Source: Deltaproteobacteria bacterium
Lineage (GTDB): Bacteria; Myxococcota_A; UBA9160; SZUA-336
Assembly: GCA_029261925.1 (NCBI GenBank)
Contig: JAJDAJ010000017.1
Location: 1-64,000, forward strand
Direction of reading: 5' to 3'
Length of the DNA: 64,000 nucleotides
Position numbers and translations under genes: made by a program. The first letter of the stretch is position 1, and every line of letters begins with the position of its first letter. This document shows, one piece after another, positions 1-8,876 of this stretch. The notes beneath the pieces are model-generated. The model was not told the DNA's origin. It made no database searches and was given only the letters and a program-made list of their open reading frames with translations.

Positions 1-406
1 CGATGACGATGCCATCGATCAACGTCTTGACTGCATACGGTGCCAGGCTCTGGCTGGCCTCGATGATGGCGAGCGTGTCGCCGGCCTTCACGGTGTCTCC
101 CACCTCCCGGCGGACCTCGGTCGCCACGCCCGGAAAGCGCGGCGCGATGTGAGCGAGCCGGTTCTGATTCGGGCGGACCTCGGCGGGTAGAGACACCGTG
201 CGAACGACGACGCCGGAGCCGGCCGTCTCCAGCTCGATCCCGAACTCCTCGAGCACCTCGGGCGAGAGCCGGATCGTCTCGTCGCCGTGCTCTCCCTCGT
301 CCGCATGTCCCGCGTGAGAGTCTTCCCCGGCGCAGGCGAGTGGTGCCGGGAGCGCGAGGACCAGGAGAAGGCATGAGCACAGCCAGTGGAGCGTTCGGGT
401 CGTCAT
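1..406 (-). CDS. CzcB-like RND efflux periplasmic adaptor (partial, C-terminus beyond window)
   Basis: This is the N-terminal 135 codons of a membrane-fusion protein. It begins with a hydrophobic signal (WLCSCLLLVLALP) ending near a Cys. A His/Asp/Glu-rich stretch follows (HAGHADEGEHGDE), as is common before the first barrel of metal-efflux adaptors. The biotinyl-lipoyl-like half motif GDTVKAGDTLAIIEA is visible before the window ends. Its ATG overlaps the stop of the CzcC-like gene (ATGA), so the two are translationally coupled. By family, the adaptor bridges an inner-membrane RND pump and an outer-membrane channel to export divalent metals. The His-rich N-terminus favours metal over drug export, but the pump gene lies outside the window. 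Confidence 0.8.
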   Translation of the reverse strand, partial: MTTRTLHWLCSCLLLVLALPAPLACAGEDSHAGHADEGEHGDETIRLSPEVLEEFGIELETAGSGVVVRTVSLPAEVRPNQNRLAHIAPRFPGVATEVRREVGDTVKAGDTLAIIEASQSLAPYAVKTLIDGIVI

Positions 407-1845
407 CGGGTCGTTCCTTGGGTGTCGGGGTCGGCCGCCGAGGCGGGGGTGCGCAGCGGCATGCCGGTGAACCGCTCGATGTCGGCCACCGCGCCGTGGT
501 AGCGACGCAGCGCATCGAGCTCGCGCGTGCGAAGCTCGAAGAGCGTACGCTGTGCATCGAGAACGTCGACGTAGCGGAAGAGGCCGCGCAGATAGCCCTC
601 GCGGACACCGCGATGCGCGGTATCGGCCCGCGGTACGGCGACGTCGCGGAGCGCACGGATCTCCGCGAAGCTCGAGCTGAGCTCGCGGAAGCTCGTGCGC
701 AGGCCCGTCTCCACCCGGACCTGCTCCGCCCGCCGGAGATGGCGCGCCTTCGACAGTGCCCGGTGGGCCGCGAGGCGCTCGCCCTGGTTCCTGTCGTGGA
801 CGGGGAAGGGAACGCTCACACCGAAGACCAGGGCCGTGTCGTCGGTCTCTTCGAGTCTCCTCACCCCGGCACTCGCGGTGACGTCGGGGATTCGTTTGGC
901 CTCTTCGAGCTCCACGACCGCCTCGCGCAGAGCGATCTCCTCCACCCATCGCGCGAGCTCCGGGCTCTGCGCGAGGCGCGCGAGCAGCGACGGGAGCGAC
1001 GGCGGTGCGTCGATCACGTGCAGATCGCCGCGCACGACCTCGAATCGCGCCTCGGAGCTTCCCCAGAGTGCCGCGAGCCGGAGGCGCGTCGCGGCGAGCG
1101 CCGCGTCCGCACGCTGCCCATCGATCTCCTGGGCAGCGAGCGCGACTTCTGCGCGGGTGCGCTCGACTGGAGAAGTCGCACCCGCGTGTACCTGGCGGCG
1201 GACCGATGCGAGGGTGTCCTCCGCGAGCTGCTGGAGCTCCCGGGACAGGGAGCGCGTTTCCTGGGCGGCGAGCACGTCCGCGAACGCCCGGGCCACCTCG
1301 GAGAACACCGAGACGCGACGCACCTCGTAGTCCCAGCCCGCGAGTGTCGCGTCGAGCTCAGCGATGCGCTGGCGCTTGACGCGCTTGCCACCGAGCTCGA
1401 TCAGCTGGCCCAGGGCGAGGGTCGTCTCGGCCTGGTCGGCGCCGCCGAAGCTCTCCGATCCGGCCACGTTCTCCACCTCGAGCGCGAGCTCCGGGTTCCG
1501 GCGCAGGCCCGCCTGGAGCGCGCGCGCCTCCCGGATGCGGATCTCCCAGGAGAAGGCCGCGAGCTCGGGGTTGCGCAGGAGAGCCGCCGCAAGGGCGTCG
1601 CGGAGGGTCACGTCGCCCACGGGCTCCTCCGCCGCGAGGTTCTCGACCCGGGCTCCGCCCGGGGTCGCCTCGTCCGCCGCATGGGCGGGGAGCGCGGAGC
1701 CGAGCGGTCGCGGCTCGGGTTGCTCGACCCGGACCGCCGGGCTTGCACATCCGGCCAGCACCGCGGCCAGCGCCAGCCGCAGAGCCGAGAGAAGGTGTGG
1801 GGCGCGTACCGTTTCCGCGCCAGGTGCGCGGCGTTCTTCGATCAT
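403..1845 (-). CDS. CzcC-like TolC-family outer-membrane efflux lipoprotein
   Basis: The protein has about 480 residues and resembles outer-membrane factors of CzcCBA heavy-metal pumps. A lipobox (LAGC) after a short hydrophobic stretch predicts a lipidated N-terminus. Two long alpha-helical repeats follow, the first with the family-typical RNPELAAF and RRNPELALEVEN segments. I chose the ATG at 1845 because it gives a normal 32-residue signal. An in-frame ATG at 1884 would add 13 residues before it. The stop overlaps the start of the adaptor gene. A short gap (80 bp) separates it from the small secreted protein upstream, so the three form one minus-strand operon. Metal specificity cannot be told. 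Confidence 0.82.
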   Translation of the reverse strand: MIEERRAPGAETVRAPHLLSALRLALAAVLAGCASPAVRVEQPEPRPLGSALPAHAADEATPGGARVENLAAEEPVGDVTLRDALAAALLRNPELAAFSWEIRIREARALQAGLRRNPELALEVENVAGSESFGGADQAETTLALGQLIELGGKRVKRQRIAELDATLAGWDYEVRRVSVFSEVARAFADVLAAQETRSLSRELQQLAEDTLASVRRQVHAGATSPVERTRAEVALAAQEIDGQRADAALAATRLRLAALWGSSEARFEVVRGDLHVIDAPPSLPSLLARLAQSPELARWVEEIALREAVVELEEAKRIPDVTASAGVRRLEETDDTALVFGVSVPFPVHDRNQGERLAAHRALSKARHLRRAEQVRVETGLRTSFRELSSSFAEIRALRDVAVPRADTAHRGVREGYLRGLFRYVDVLDAQRTLFELRTRELDALRRYHGAVADIERFTGMPLRTPASAADPDTQGTTR

Positions 1846-1925
1846 GGAATTCCCGCTCGAATACGGGTGAACGACAAGGACCATCCCCAGGGCAGGGCCT
1901 GGGCTTCTCTGGGTCCGGGCCGCTC

Positions 1926-2339
1926 CTAGACGAGCAGGACGGTGGAGGGGAGGTGCAGCGCGAGGCTCGGCGGGCCGGCGCGCGCGTCGGTCGAAGCCGG
2001 AAGAGGCGTCTCGATGCGAGTCGGTGGCTCGAGCGGAGTGGCAAGAAGCGGCGCCGGCGGCGTCGGCAGGCGCTCTCCCTCGGCCGAAGACGGTGCCATC
2101 GGGCTGCCGCCGGTTGCAGGGAGATCGAAGCAGACCCCGGGCGTCGCCATCGACACGTGGAGCTCAGGCTGGGAGCCCGCGAGCGTGGGGCAACCTGTCG
2201 CGTCGTGCTCGCGCTCCAGAGCGCGATGACCGTCCGCGCCGATGCAGAGCACGAGGTCGGACGAGCCCACGAGGCTGCCCGTCAGCAGCGCCGTGATCGC
2301 TGCGAGGAGTAGTCGGGTGCTGTGGCGTCCCTGGCTCAT
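1926..2339 (-). CDS. Small secreted protein heading the metal-efflux operon
   Basis: No named family is recognised. The ATG at 2339 gives 137 residues beginning with a plausible signal peptide (LLLAAITALLTG). Just after it comes a short Cys/His/Glu segment, LCIGADGHRALE, followed by a second Cys. The rest is Pro/Ser/Ala-rich and looks disordered, ending in a hydrophobic tail (LHLPSTVLLV). It is first in the czcCB-type operon, so a periplasmic metal-binding or sensing role is plausible but only inferred. An upstream in-frame start would give 157 residues, but the ATG at 2339 directly precedes the signal peptide. Coding is supported by its position and signal peptide rather than by homology. 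Confidence 0.55.
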   Translation of the reverse strand: MSQGRHSTRLLLAAITALLTGSLVGSSDLVLCIGADGHRALEREHDATGCPTLAGSQPELHVSMATPGVCFDLPATGGSPMAPSSAEGERLPTPPAPLLATPLEPPTRIETPLPASTDARAGPPSLALHLPSTVLLV

Positions 2340-2640
2340 CCGATCGAATCTTTCCCGGGAGCTCATCGGCGGTCTGCGGCCGGCTCTGAAGGCCCGCATT
2401 CTCGCACGCGATTCGCCGGGCGCCCGGGATATTTCTCAGCCATGATCCAGGCCCTCGCGGCCTTCCCGGTTCCCACTCTGTCCGCCATGCAGCGCGGAAG
2501 AGTTCCCTCCAGTTCGCGGGGTCCGGGGCGTCTCCATGGCCCATTGCGGCGGTTCAGGGCGCGGGTCGAGCCGAAGGGGTATATCGTCCAACCGGGGCCA
2601 GTCCCCGGCCGGACGAGCCCACTGCGACGGGAGCACGACC
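2340..2640. other. Divergent intergenic region, no gene seen
   Basis: These 301 bases separate the minus-strand metal-efflux operon from the plus-strand SnoaL-like gene and should hold both promoters. I found no convincing -35/-10 pair, stem-loop or conserved small ORF. A TATATC stretch near 2580 is a weak -10 candidate for the plus-strand gene without a matching -35. Confidence 0.5.
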
Positions 2641-2985
2641 ATGAGTATCCGCGACGATGTACAGGCCGTCATCGACCGCATCCTGAAGGGCGAGATCCTC
2701 GAGGCCTTTGACCTCTACTACGACGACGACGTCGTGATGAGCGAGAATGGCGTCGGCGAGCGCGAGGGCAAGAAGGCGAACCGGGCCTACGAGCAGGCGT
2801 TCGTCGAAGGGGTCACCTTCCACGGAGCCCGGGTCGGAGCGGTCCTGGTAGATGGCGACCAGGCGGCGGTGGAGTGGACGTTCGATCTGACGCCCAGCGG
2901 GGGCGAGCGCACCCTCCAGCGCCAGGTCGCGCTGCAGACCTGGCGCAACGGGAAAGTCGTCCGCGAGACCTTTTACCACGGCTGA
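2641..2985 (+). CDS. SnoaL-like (NTF2-fold) protein
   Basis: This is a 114-residue protein with the alternating helix/strand pattern and length of SnoaL-like NTF2-fold proteins: an N-terminal helix (VQAVIDRILKGE), FDLYYDDDVVMSENG, then beta strands ending in QTWRNGKVVRETFYH. Members serve as small hydratases, isomerases, cyclases or binding proteins, so the fold alone gives no reaction. The start was set at ATG 2641, which lies 7 bases after a weak GGGAG and removes a low-complexity upstream extension. It is followed after 101 bp by the DUF3179 gene on the same strand. Five SnoaL-like genes occur in this window. Confidence 0.75.
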   Translation: MSIRDDVQAVIDRILKGEILEAFDLYYDDDVVMSENGVGEREGKKANRAYEQAFVEGVTFHGARVGAVLVDGDQAAVEWTFDLTPSGGERTLQRQVALQTWRNGKVVRETFYHG

Positions 2986-3086
2986 GCCCGGAGTCACGCG
3001 CCCGCCCGTTGCAGCCTCACCGGTAACTCGCCGCGCAGGACCCGCGTAGACAGGGAAGGGCGCCTGCGGGGAGGTTCCGGGTCCAA

Positions 3087-4049
3087 ATGCGGCGACCACG
3101 AGCACACGGCTGGATCTGGTTGGGCTCGCTGATGGGATTCGTGCTGGCCGAGGTCGCACTCTGCGCGCCGATCCGCAACGGTTTCGTCCTCGAGCCCGCG
3201 TCGGTCCCCACCCGCGAGATCCTGGGTGGAGGTCCGCCCCGGGATGGTATCCCCGCCCTCGACCACCCCGCCGCGATCGAGCCTGGCCGGTCGGCCTGGT
3301 CCGATGATGCACGCGTTCTCGGCGTCGTTGTCGGTGGAGAGGCCCGTGCGTATCCGGTGGGCGTTCTCAACTGGCACGAGCTGGTGAACGACACCCTGGG
3401 CGGCGAGCCGATTCTCGTATCGTTCTGCCCGCTCTGCGGCACCGGCCTGGTGTTCGACCGGCGCATCGATGGCGAGACCCGGAGCTTCGGGGTCTCCGGG
3501 CTCCTCTACCGCTCCGACCTCCTGATGTACGACCGCGAGACCGAGAGCCTGTGGTCCCAGATCGCTGCCGAGGCGATCACTGGCCCTCTCCTGGGTCGAC
3601 GGCTACGTCTGCTGCGGGTGCGAATGGACACCTGGGGCGCATGGCGGCGGGACCACCCCGACACGACGGTTCTATCGCGCGACACGGGGCACGACCGCGA
3701 TTACGACCGGTCTCCGTACAAGGGCTACGCGGAGTCTCGCCGCCTGATGTTCCCGGCGAGCTTCGACCGGCGCTACCACCCCAAGACGCCGACACTCGGG
3801 CTGCGCATCCCGGGAGAGGGGGCACGGGCCTACCCTGCCTCCGAGCTCGCCCGGGCCAGCGGCCGGGTCGAGGAGGTGTTCCTCGGCCGGCGCGTGAGCG
3901 TGGCCTACGATGCAGCTCGACAGGCGTTCAGCGTCGAAGCGCCGCCCGACGTCGAGGTGGTCGAGGGCTTCTGGTTCGCGTGGAGCGCGTTTCAGCCGGA
4001 CACGACCCTCTACCGTGCGCCGGAGAGTGCGACCGACGAGGATCCGTAG
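3087..4049 (+). CDS. DUF3179 domain-containing secreted protein
   Basis: The protein has 320 residues, with a hydrophobic N-terminal segment (IWLGSLMGFVLAEVALC) that looks like a signal peptide or anchor. The body carries hallmarks of DUF3179: an early PIRNGF segment, AYPVGVLNWHELVND, the Cys pair FCPLCGTG, and later YHPKTPTLGLRIPG. The two Cys could bind a metal or form a disulfide. The family has no established biochemical role. A GGGGAGG sequence about 12 bases upstream supports ATG 3087. It stands between two SnoaL-like genes, without obvious operon partners other than the one upstream on the same strand. Confidence 0.82.
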   Translation: MRRPRAHGWIWLGSLMGFVLAEVALCAPIRNGFVLEPASVPTREILGGGPPRDGIPALDHPAAIEPGRSAWSDDARVLGVVVGGEARAYPVGVLNWHELVNDTLGGEPILVSFCPLCGTGLVFDRRIDGETRSFGVSGLLYRSDLLMYDRETESLWSQIAAEAITGPLLGRRLRLLRVRMDTWGAWRRDHPDTTVLSRDTGHDRDYDRSPYKGYAESRRLMFPASFDRRYHPKTPTLGLRIPGEGARAYPASELARASGRVEEVFLGRRVSVAYDAARQAFSVEAPPDVEVVEGFWFAWSAFQPDTTLYRAPESATDEDP

Positions 4050-4142
4050 CCCGATGCGCTGGCCGCAGCGCGCCCGGAAGCGCGCCGCCCCGCCGTGCAA
4101 GTTCGGAGCCGTCACGGACCGCGCGCCCCATGAGCCCGGCGG

Positions 4143-4607
4143 TCAACCGGCCGCCGTCGCGGCGTCGGCTGCCTCGATGATCCAGCGGCCCGAGTCCCTG
4201 GCCTGCTCGTAGATGTCGAGATGCACGAGCTTGTTCTGGTCGTTGAACCGGTACACCGCGATCACGTTCTTGCGAATGAATTCGTCGCCGCGCCAGTGCC
4301 GCTCCTCGATCTCCTGGAAAACGGCGTTGCCGATCTCGCTGATCTGGAATTCGGTGAACTCGAATCGAGTTCCGCCGGCCATCCAGCCGGCAAGAAACTT
4401 CTTGTAATCGGACCAGTTCAGTTCCTCGAGGTAAGCCCCGACTCGCTTGAAGGTGTCCGGGTCTATGAACGCTGCGAGCGGCTCCCAGTCCTGAGGCGAC
4501 GAGATTCCCGCTGCCATCACATTCTTCTGGGTCTCGACGAAGTCGTACACGCGCCGTGTGAGCGGTCCGAGTTCGCTGGTCGTGGCTGTCGCCGTCACGA
4601 TGTTCAT
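4143..4607 (-). CDS. SnoaL-like / NTF2-fold protein
   Basis: This 154-residue protein begins MNIVTATAT and is preceded by a strong AGGGGAGA site, which decides ATG 4607 over a longer low-complexity frame. The first half is helical (LTRRVYDFVETQKNVMAAG). The second half has SnoaL-like strands (FEFTEFQISEIGNAVFQEIEERHW, NVIAVYRFNDQNKLVHLDIYEQ). It may belong to the limonene-epoxide-hydrolase-like group of NTF2 folds, but I cannot confirm the Asp-Arg-Asp triad. It is transcribed divergently from the SDR at 4908, with 300 bp between them. Confidence 0.7.
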   Translation of the reverse strand: MNIVTATATTSELGPLTRRVYDFVETQKNVMAAGISSPQDWEPLAAFIDPDTFKRVGAYLEELNWSDYKKFLAGWMAGGTRFEFTEFQISEIGNAVFQEIEERHWRGDEFIRKNVIAVYRFNDQNKLVHLDIYEQARDSGRWIIEAADAATAAG

Positions 4608-4907
4608 CTCGGTCTCCCCTTGTCCCCGGCGCCCGGACGCGGCGATGCCGATCGGGCACGCGCCGGCCAGCCGGCGACTCTCGCCGGGTCGTCGACGACG
4701 GGACGGGGCCGCATCGATGCATCTCCCGACATGCATGCGCACCATAGCCCCGATCTAGCGACGGATCATGCGCCGGTCACCCGGGCTGGAGAACGAGGAC
4801 TGGCCGGTCGCCGTGCCGGGGGACTCGCCGCCCGCTGCCCCCTCTGAGACAATGCACGCGGCGAGGCCCGTTCCCCCTTCAAGGCTGGCTCTCCTGCAGG
4901 AGCTCCG
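4608..4907. other. Divergent intergenic region, no gene seen
   Basis: This 300-bp spacer lies between the minus-strand SnoaL-like gene and the plus-strand SDR. Besides the two ribosome-binding sites (AGGGGAGA for the left gene, CAGGAG before 4908 for the right gene), I see no convincing promoter, terminator or conserved reading frame. Confidence 0.45.
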
Positions 4908-5876
4908 ATGAAAATCTCGTTCGACGGACAGGTCGTGGTCATCACCGGGGCGGGCGGGCGCCTCGGCCGCGCCTACGCGCGCGATCTCGCGCGCCGAGGG
5001 GCGGCGGTCGTCGTCAACGACATCGTGTCCGGCAGCACGGGGGAATCGGCTGCTGACAGCGTCGTCACGGAGATCGAGGCCGAGGGCGGCAGGGCCGTGG
5101 CGTCCCACGACTCCGTGGCGACCGCGGACGGCGGCGCGGCGATCATCGAGCGAGCGATCGATCGCTTCGGCAGCGTCGACGCCGTCATCCACAACGCGGG
5201 CACCTGGCGCCACGTGCCCTACGACGAGATGACACCCGACAAGCTCGACCCGGTGCTCGACGTCCACCTGCGCGGCGCCTTCTTCGTGACCCAGCCCGCC
5301 TGGTCGATCATGAAGCAGAAGGGCTACGGCCGGATCGTGCTGACGAGCTCGTCGGCCGGGGCGTTCGGGCGCGAGTGGGGTGCGAACTACGCCGCGGCCA
5401 AGGCGGGACTGCTCGGCCTGGGCCGGGCGCTCGCACTCGAGGGTGGCCGACACGGCATCCTGACGAACTGTCTCCTGCCCATCGCGAAGCCCGACAGGCA
5501 GCCAGGCTCCGCGCCGGCGCCGCGCGCGCTCATCGAGCAGATGCAGCGATCGGGGCTGAAGGACGGGTTCCCGCCCCACGCCACGACGACGATGGTGGCG
5601 CCGATGCTGGCATGGCTCGCCAGCAGCGCGTGCACGGTCAACGGCGAGGCCTTCTCGGCGGGCTGCGGTCGCTACGCGCGGGCATTCATCGGCCTGACCC
5701 GGGGCTGGCTCAGCTCCGGCAGCGACAGCCCGACGCCCGAGGACATCGCCGAGCACCTCGACGACATCGAGGACCGCGACGCCTACACTGTACCCGGCGC
5801 GATCTGGGACGAGCTGCGCGCGATCGGGCTCGCCATCGCCGAACGAGACGGGATCGAGGACCTCTTCGACGAGTGA
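4908..5876 (+). CDS. Short-chain dehydrogenase/reductase, MFE-2/HSD17B4-like
   Basis: This SDR has 322 residues. It has the Rossmann glycine motif TGAGGRLG (residues 13-20), NAG at 96-98, catalytic Ser at 148/149, and Tyr161 with Lys165 (YAAAK). An Asp at the end of strand 2 (VVVND) favours NAD(H). The layout and the C-terminal extension resemble the 3-hydroxyacyl-CoA dehydrogenase part of peroxisomal-type multifunctional enzymes. A role in beta-oxidation of a branched or steroid-like acyl-CoA is therefore plausible, but the substrate is unknown. CAGGAG lies 6 bases before the ATG. The gene stands alone on the plus strand, convergent with the UPF0182 gene. Confidence 0.85.
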   Translation: MKISFDGQVVVITGAGGRLGRAYARDLARRGAAVVVNDIVSGSTGESAADSVVTEIEAEGGRAVASHDSVATADGGAAIIERAIDRFGSVDAVIHNAGTWRHVPYDEMTPDKLDPVLDVHLRGAFFVTQPAWSIMKQKGYGRIVLTSSSAGAFGREWGANYAAAKAGLLGLGRALALEGGRHGILTNCLLPIAKPDRQPGSAPAPRALIEQMQRSGLKDGFPPHATTTMVAPMLAWLASSACTVNGEAFSAGCGRYARAFIGLTRGWLSSGSDSPTPEDIAEHLDDIEDRDAYTVPGAIWDELRAIGLAIAERDGIEDLFDE

Positions 5877-5952
5877 CTCCGCCCGCCATCCGGTCGTGCA
5901 GCAGGGCGACCCGGAACCGGACGGTTACACGACTGAGGCCTGCCGAGTCGCT

Positions 5953-8667
5953 CTAGTCGGGAGGAGACGCGAGCTGCTCCAGGAGCTCGCCCAGTCGCTC
6001 GAGCTCCTGGCCGTAGCGTCCCCAGTCCCCCTCGCGCTGGGCGTCGATGGCGCGCCGGTAGCTCTCGCGCGCCTGGCCGGCGATATCCGTGTCGCCCGCT
6101 GCGCCCGGAGGAAGCTCTCCGGTCACCCCGGAAGACGTCGGCCGCGCGCGCCCGGCGGGCGGCCGGGGGCCGTCCGCCGACGGGAAGAGCCTCTCCAGCG
6201 CGGCGTCGAGGGTCTCCTCCATCACGATCTGGTTCAGGTAGGCCACGACCACGCGTTTCATTTCCGGGATCCGGCCGCCCGCCGAGCGCAGGTACAGCGG
6301 CCGGATGTAGAGCATCGACTCCTCGATGGGGATGACCAGGAGGTTGCCCTGGATGACCTCGGAGCCCTGCTGATTCCACAGCGTGATCTGAGGCGCGATC
6401 GCCTGGTCCTGATTGATACGCGCGGCGATCTGGCGCGGGCCGAAGACGACCGTCTGCTTGGGGAACTGGAAGACCTTCAGCTCGCCGTAGTTCTGGCCAT
6501 CGCTGCGCGCCACCATCCAGGCGGCCAGGTTGTCCTTCTGACGGGGCGTGTACGGCAGCATCTGGATGTACTCGGGCTCGGTCTCTCCAGGCAGCCTCAT
6601 GATGGTGTAGTAGGGCTCCATCGGCTCGGCGCGCGGCCCCTCCTCGATCGCCGGGATCTCCCACTGGTCCTCCTTGTTGTAGAAGACCGCCGGGTTGGTC
6701 ATGTGGAAGGTCGCGAAGACCTCGGCCTGCTGCGCGAAGATCCACTCCGGGTACCGCAGCCGCGTACGCAGGCCCTCGGGCATGGCCTCGAGCGGCTCGA
6801 ACAGGTCCGGAAAGATCCGGCTCAGCGTCGCCGCCACCGGGTCGTCTGGATCGATCAGATGAAACGTCGTCGTTCCGTGGTACGCATCGATGGTCACCTT
6901 GACCGAGTTGCGGATGTAGTTGATGCCCGCGCGGCTCGTCGTCGAGTAGGGATACTGGTCGCTCGTGGTGTACGCGTCCTGGACCCAGATCAGCCTGCCC
7001 TCGGAGATCGCTATGTACGGATCGGGGTCGTAGGTCAGGAACGGCGCGATCCTGCGCACGCGCTCGGAGATCCGGCGGTACATGAGCGCGCGGCTCTCGG
7101 AGCTCACGCTGGGTGAGAACAGCGTGTCGGCCGAGCGGAACCGGGCCGCGAAGAGCAGCCGCCGCAACAGGCCGCCGATCTCGACACCGCCATCGCCGTC
7201 GTAGCGATTGAAGGCGTTGTCTTCTCCCTGGGGATAGTTGAACTCCTCGGTGTCGGTGTTCACGAAGACGTGATCGTTCGAGAGCTCCCCGTAGTAGATC
7301 TCGGGCCGCGTCACCTGCAGGTCGACCGACGAGGCCGGCGGCAGATCCTTGATGAACAGGACCGGAAGGCCCTCGGGCGTGACCTGGTTGACGGGTCCGA
7401 GCGTGACCCCGTAGCCGTGCGTGAACGTCAGTCGCTCGTTGATCCACGTGCGGCTGGGCAGGCTCTCCGAGTTCAGCTCGCGCGCGGAGAGCATGATCTG
7501 GCGGTACTCGCCGTCGATCGTGTAGCGGTCGTTGTCGACCGACACGAAGTCGTAGTAGGTGCGGATCTCCTGGATCTGACCGAAGGTGTCGAGCAGCGGC
7601 TGATCGTTCCACAGCGGCACGTTGTCCAGGGTGGTGCGGTTGCGCTCCAGATCCTCGAGGGTCAGGCGCGCTTCCCCCGACAGGGGACTCTCGACGACCT
7701 CGTCAAGCGCGAACGCAGCGCGTGTCGATGCGATGTTGTGAATGATGTACGGCGTCTCGCGGACCTGCTGGTTGGGTGCCACGACGAAGCGGCTGACGAT
7801 CGGGGCGTAGAGGCCGCTGCCGATCGAGACCGTGAGGTAGAGGCCGACCGCCCCGATCAGTGGCCAGAAGCGCGCGGCCCAGATCTGGTACAGGGCCAGG
7901 CCGACGCCCAGGCAGCTCGCGTACACGAGAAGCCAGAGCGCGGGCATGCGGGCATGGACGTCGACATACGAGGCGCCGTGAACGATGCCCGAGGCGGTCG
8001 TCAGGAGCTCGGGGATGCGCAGCCAGGCACCCCAGGCGAGTGCCGCGAGCGTGAGTGCAACCAGGACGGAGACGTGGCGAACGGCGACGCGACCGGCGAA
8101 GAAGCCGCGCCGGGCGTCGATGCCGAGGTTTCCCGCGGTGACGTGAAGAGCGGCCACGCCCACCAGGGCGATCACGAGGGTGAAGACGACCAGGCCCTGG
8201 ACGAAGTGAAGGAACGGCAGCTCGAGAATGTAGAAGCCGACGTCGTGGCCCAGGATCGGGTCGACGCTCCCGAAGGGCACGGCGTAGCGCCACAGCAGCC
8301 AGGTCTCCCAGCGCGCCGACGCGAACAGCGCGACGAAGAACGCCAGGATGCCGGCGCCGGTGAGGATCGGCACCACGAAGCGAGCCATGTCGACCGTCAC
8401 GCGCCGCGGGCCGTCCGCCGACATCACGGTGAAATCGCGACGCCGCAGTGCACCCCGCGCGAGGTGAAGATTGGCCCAGATCACCCCGAACACGAATGCG
8501 AAGGCGATGGCCCCCAGCAGGATGCGCGTTCCGAGCGAGCGCGTGAACACCTGCGCGTGGCCGACGGCTCCGAACCAGATCCAGTCGGTGACGAGGTCGA
8601 CCACGGCGGGAACGACGGTGACGAGGCAGAACAGCCCGATGAGCAGTGCGAGGCGTGATGGCGGCAC
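5953..8667 (-). CDS. UPF0182 family large membrane protein
   Basis: This is a 904-residue member of UPF0182 (COG1615). The N-terminal third contains about seven hydrophobic segments, from LALLIGLFCLVTVVPAVV to the segment ending near GLYAPIV. A large hydrophilic domain follows, with family-typical patterns such as ETPYIIHNI, QIQEIRTYYDF and TFHLIDPDDPVAATLSRIFPD. The function of the family is not established. It starts at GTG 8667 with AGGAG four bases upstream. It stands alone, flanked by the convergent SDR and the divergent Baeyer-Villiger monooxygenase. The family is most familiar from actinobacteria and cyanobacteria, which makes it a useful taxonomic hint. Confidence 0.9.
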   Translation of the reverse strand: MPPSRLALLIGLFCLVTVVPAVVDLVTDWIWFGAVGHAQVFTRSLGTRILLGAIAFAFVFGVIWANLHLARGALRRRDFTVMSADGPRRVTVDMARFVVPILTGAGILAFFVALFASARWETWLLWRYAVPFGSVDPILGHDVGFYILELPFLHFVQGLVVFTLVIALVGVAALHVTAGNLGIDARRGFFAGRVAVRHVSVLVALTLAALAWGAWLRIPELLTTASGIVHGASYVDVHARMPALWLLVYASCLGVGLALYQIWAARFWPLIGAVGLYLTVSIGSGLYAPIVSRFVVAPNQQVRETPYIIHNIASTRAAFALDEVVESPLSGEARLTLEDLERNRTTLDNVPLWNDQPLLDTFGQIQEIRTYYDFVSVDNDRYTIDGEYRQIMLSARELNSESLPSRTWINERLTFTHGYGVTLGPVNQVTPEGLPVLFIKDLPPASSVDLQVTRPEIYYGELSNDHVFVNTDTEEFNYPQGEDNAFNRYDGDGGVEIGGLLRRLLFAARFRSADTLFSPSVSSESRALMYRRISERVRRIAPFLTYDPDPYIAISEGRLIWVQDAYTTSDQYPYSTTSRAGINYIRNSVKVTIDAYHGTTTFHLIDPDDPVAATLSRIFPDLFEPLEAMPEGLRTRLRYPEWIFAQQAEVFATFHMTNPAVFYNKEDQWEIPAIEEGPRAEPMEPYYTIMRLPGETEPEYIQMLPYTPRQKDNLAAWMVARSDGQNYGELKVFQFPKQTVVFGPRQIAARINQDQAIAPQITLWNQQGSEVIQGNLLVIPIEESMLYIRPLYLRSAGGRIPEMKRVVVAYLNQIVMEETLDAALERLFPSADGPRPPAGRARPTSSGVTGELPPGAAGDTDIAGQARESYRRAIDAQREGDWGRYGQELERLGELLEQLASPPD

Positions 8668-8876
8668 GTGACTCCTGGTCAGTGTGATCTGGACGCACGG
8701 GTGGGGGGCGGCGGCCTTTCCGCGCGCCCTCCGGGACAGGGGAACATAGACGGGGCCTCGTGTGCGCGGGGGGGCCGACCCCCGGCGAATCCCCGGGAGA
8801 CCCGTCGGGAAACCCCTGCGCGATCAGGCTGTTAGAATCGGGGGTCGACGAGCACCCCTGATTCCGGGCGGCCTGA

